From assembly GCA_911728455.2 (NCBI GenBank), contig OU452239.1, forward strand, positions 1,868,300 to 1,932,299: a stretch of 64,000 bases of DNA, written 5' to 3'. The DNA is from Marthasterias glacialis. Taxonomy: Eukaryota; Echinodermata; Asteroidea; Forcipulatida; Asteriidae. The notes under the pieces were generated by a model. The model worked only from the letters and a program-made list of their open reading frames with translations, was not told the origin of the DNA and made no database searches. The translations under genes and the position numbers were made by a program. This document shows, piece by piece, positions 61,414 through 64,000 of this stretch (the first letter of the stretch is position 1; every line of letters begins with the position of its first letter).

Positions 61414-62850
61414 CTAGTGATAGAATGGTAAAAAACTTCACTGAGAAAACTTGTTTTTACTTCGAGTGTTTACTGTCTTTTTACAAAAAAAAACCTGTGG
61501 TGCATTGCAGTATTTATTTTTACGAGCCTTTTGGTTAAGAATATCAAAGACATTTTGGTCATAAAGAATGTAGAAATGAGATACAAAGTCCATAGAACAC
61601 CTCAATTAAAATTCAAAATGATAAAAACCACAGGAACTTCATCTAGTGAAACAATTGAAAAATTACCCGAATGTTAATAATTGCTCTTTATTATTTAACT
61701 TACAATTCTTCCTGACAATGGTTTGGTTTAGGCATACGGTATCCCTTTTGGAGCTCCTCTGTCATTGTCTTTGCACTCATAGAAGGGTATGGTCTGGATC
61801 CTGAAAAACCCAAGAAAAGCATGGCTTGTATTTTCACTAGAGAATCGACACCAGAGATTCGGCAAGAAATTGTAACTTAATGTTATCATCAACTCACCAA
61901 GTGTAACAATTTCCCACAAAAGTACGCCAAATGACCACACGTCACTCTCGGTTGTGTACACGTCATCAAGTACTGACTCAATTGCCATCCAGCGAAGAGG
62001 CAATCGGCCCTAATAAAAATCAGTTGAAAAGTAATAAAAACATCCATGACATAATTGCAACAGCAAGCAATTGGTTTATTAACACACAACAGTAAGCCTA
62101 CATTAAAAATCAAAAGTAATCACCCACTGTTTCGGTCACTAATAGTAACATGATGGTGAAGAAGATTTTATAGGTTTTTCACCTGCGATCGTCTTTCGTA
62201 AGCCCGATTATCTATTACATCTCGAGCAAGTCCGAAATCAGACACCTTACAAGTCATATCTTCGGCCACGAGGATGTTCCTGGTAGCCAGATCTCGATGG
62301 ATACACTACAAAGATGAGGGGTGTAAAGATTTGAGATTTGAGATTTTTTATTATAACATTATTGTGACCTTAAAGGTCAAACTGCATGACAAACTGTTTG
62401 AAAAGAATTTACAATGAAGAATTAAAAACATCACAATTGAAGAAATACATCAAAATTATGGAAAAAATTAACATAAACTATGCAAGGCAAGCAAACCAAG
62501 CAAACAAAGGAAGAGCGGGTTAAAATGGGGGAAATAAGAACACAGTTCACTAAAAAGTATAAGGCCCTTACCTTTGTTAGGAATTATACGGTAACATTGA
62601 TATAATGCCTTTTACAGGTGTCTCCAAAGTAATGCTTACAGAATTGTCTTTGCTAGTAATACCTTATGTGATGATATAAAGTGCATCCCGTCAGCTACGT
62701 CATTAGCAAACTTCACGAGGTTCCCGGATGTGAGTGACTTGCTGACACCATGTAGGTTGCCATAGACACGCCCTTCCTTACTGCGACTGTCTTTCAGTAA
62801 GTCTTTCAAGTCACCTCTGGATAGATACTCAACAATGATGTAAGGAGGAT
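61314..62850 (-). CDS. Receptor-type tyrosine kinase, C-terminal part of kinase domain (gene span)
   Basis: Five consecutive minus-strand exons (62850-62663, 62305-62183, 62009-61898, 61800-61704, 61413-61314) join in frame to 620 nt of kinase domain. They run from the hinge ([15 protein letters not shown]) through the catalytic loop HRDLATRN, the DFG motif (SDFGLAR), PLRWMAIES of the activation segment, [16 protein letters not shown] and [12 protein letters not shown] at the end of the C-lobe. ATRN and PLRWMA are tyrosine- rather than serine-kinase features, and the overall pattern is of the receptor (FGFR/RET-related) type. The glycine loop, catalytic lysine and any extracellular region lie beyond 64,000. 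It transfers phosphate from ATP to protein tyrosines at the plasma membrane, if complete. Confidence 0.9.
61704..61800 (-). CDS. Kinase exon d: alpha-G region
   Basis: 97 nt, phase 1 in, phase 2 out. It reads [20 protein letters not shown] then [13 protein letters not shown], the standard G-x-x-P-Y-P and Y-R-M-x-x-P elements of receptor tyrosine kinases. Confidence 0.9.
61898..62009 (-). CDS. Kinase exon c: P+1 loop and alpha-F
   Basis: 112 nt, phase 0 in, phase 1 out. [20 protein letters not shown] then [14 protein letters not shown] are the tyrosine-kinase substrate loop, APE-equivalent and alpha-F helix. Donor GTGAGT. Confidence 0.92.
62183..62305 (-). CDS. Kinase exon b: catalytic loop and DFG
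   Basis: 41 codons, phase 0-0. [13 protein letters not shown] contains the catalytic aspartate and the metal-binding asparagine. [11 protein letters not shown] contains the DFG aspartate. The activation loop has one tyrosine, NRAYERRS, the likely autophosphorylation site. All catalytic residues in this exon are intact. Confidence 0.92.
62663..62850 (-). CDS. Kinase exon a: hinge to alpha-E helix
   Basis: 188 nt, enters in phase 1, ends in phase 0. It encodes [18 protein letters not shown] (hinge), a kinase-insert-like stretch ([15 protein letters not shown]), then [19 protein letters not shown]. Acceptor cttttcag, donor AAG|GTATTA. Confidence 0.88.
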
Positions 62851-63587
62851 CTGAAAAGACGGGATTTAGCCTTTATAATTTATTATGATAAGTTATGGAG
62901 CTAAACAATTGTGGTTTTTGTTTGATTGATTTAAGTCCACCATATTCAGGACAGATCGAGGTTTAAACTTGACATAAACCATGTCAAATATTAGGGTTTT
63001 CCATTAGGTTCAAGAATATATTTCTTTAATTAGGATATATTTTCGATAACCGTATTGAAAAAATTATCTTTACACTTCTTTCTTTCTGAAAAAAAATGTA
63101 ATACATTTTTGCATACCAACTGAACACAAGATGAAAAAGAATTCAGTGTTTTTGGAAACAAACACTATGTGTACGGAATTAAATTGCAGCAGTGTTGTGT
63201 TTCAGTGTGAACTATTGAATTATAACACAACTTTCCTGGCGTGACTCCACACAGTAAATTGTAGACTTTGAGACATAATTCTTTGTGACAACAATGCAAG
63301 ACGTTTAGGAAACGTTTCTCCTGTATAGGGGTCGCTGAATCTTCCAACAGGTTGTTTTTTTTAGGTAGTATGATGTGGATAAGTCTTAATGGGGACCAGC
63401 TGTTCCATTGCTTTTTACAATATTATTGTATTTGTGATGCAACCAAACCAACAAAAATGTAATGTTGTACTGCAGTGTACTTTTTTTGAGTCTTTTCCTC
63501 CTATGCTATATGTACAAATGTATGTCTTGTCTATTCAATAGAGGCTTAATTGCCCTCCCCCACCCCCAACCCCCCGCGCAAAAAAAA

Positions 63588-63650
<63 letters not shown>

Positions 63651-64000
63651 AATAACTGTTAACAGAACTTGGTCTTTGAAGTGGGTGGTGAATGAAACAT
63701 CGTTTTTTAACTTACTTGTTTAGGATATTAGCTACACCAAAAACCAAAAGGCTCCGATGGCTAAACTAAAATCAGGTTGTGCTACCGAGTCCACATGCAT
63801 TATTGCCCTTGCAGTACATGTATACTTGAACAACTCACAACTACATGTATTACAGCCAAGTATGCATGTGCGAGGGTGCATTGGGGACCGTGTTGTCCCC
63901 CCATCGCCACTGGCAATTGTAGGTTGACAGAAAATCGATCCCTAATTTGATGACATCTAGCTATATGTTGGCCAAAATGCAGGTATGGATTATGGACTGG
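62851..64000. other. Kinase gene intron up to the window edge
   Basis: No N-lobe kinase exon (glycine loop, VAVK-type lysine) was found, so the preceding exon must lie past 64,000. Confidence 0.6.
63585..63655. repeat. (AAAT)n microsatellite
   Basis: About 17 uninterrupted aaat units preceded by a C-rich and A-rich run. It lies upstream of the visible kinase exons. Confidence 0.95.

Overview
The window reads as nuclear DNA of an invertebrate deuterostome, most likely an echinoderm such as a sea star. It is AT-rich and intron-rich, with small symmetric-phase exons that carry immunoglobulin (Ig), fibronectin III (FN3) and tyrosine-kinase domains. The space between them is packed with short inverted-repeat transposons, tRNA-derived SINEs and decayed retroelements, and the palindrome TACATGTA recurs throughout. 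The echinoderm assignment is inference from this texture, not from a marker gene.

Two minus-strand protein genes are well supported. The first (about 48,683 down to 3,622) encodes a single-pass nephrin/SYG-2-like receptor. I could chain 14 exons in one consistent frame, giving about 1,125 residues: signal peptide, seven Ig domains each on its own phase 1-1 exon, one FN3 domain, a six-cysteine module with a polybasic cleavage-like site, a transmembrane helix and a short tail. The tail is assembled from a 25-nt microexon, a 50-nt exon and a terminal exon carrying an ITIM-like tyrosine motif. The second gene (about 62,850 down to at least 61,314) supplies five consecutive exons of a tyrosine kinase domain of receptor type. 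Its 5' half (N-lobe, any ectodomain) lies beyond the right edge of the window.

Smaller coding candidates are less certain. They are an unidentified 181-codon open frame at the left end (1,803-2,345), a CpG-rich first-exon-like segment at 5,416-5,640, a plus-strand exon-like ORF with a PCNA-binding (PIP-box) motif at 21,198-21,287, and a plus-strand secreted-peptide-like ORF at 13,834-13,974.

Region by region: 1-9 kb holds the 3' end of the receptor gene, a 132-bp tandem repeat and a tRNA-Thr-like pseudogene. 9-12.5 kb holds the tail, membrane and six-Cys exons plus a 171-bp tandem repeat. 12.5-28 kb is one 15.4-kb intron with a large 35-bp minisatellite, a triplicated SINE head and many MITEs. 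28-48.7 kb holds the FN3, Ig and signal exons, separated by introns containing a 59-bp array open in all six frames, a 2.6-kb element with eight copies of one 14-mer, a 1.8-kb composite element and a LINE tail. 48.7-61 kb is an intergenic transposon graveyard: a 1.15-kb element with ~90-bp inverted ends, an 88-bp perfect palindrome, a Penelope-like reverse transcriptase, a CR1/L2-like LINE interrupted by a MITE, a large foldback element and another LINE fragment. 61-64 kb is the kinase gene and a microsatellite.

Together the genes suggest surface recognition and phosphotyrosine signalling. An Ig receptor with an ITIM-like tail lies about 12.6 kb downstream of a receptor-type tyrosine kinase on the same strand. 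A functional link between them is only a hypothesis.
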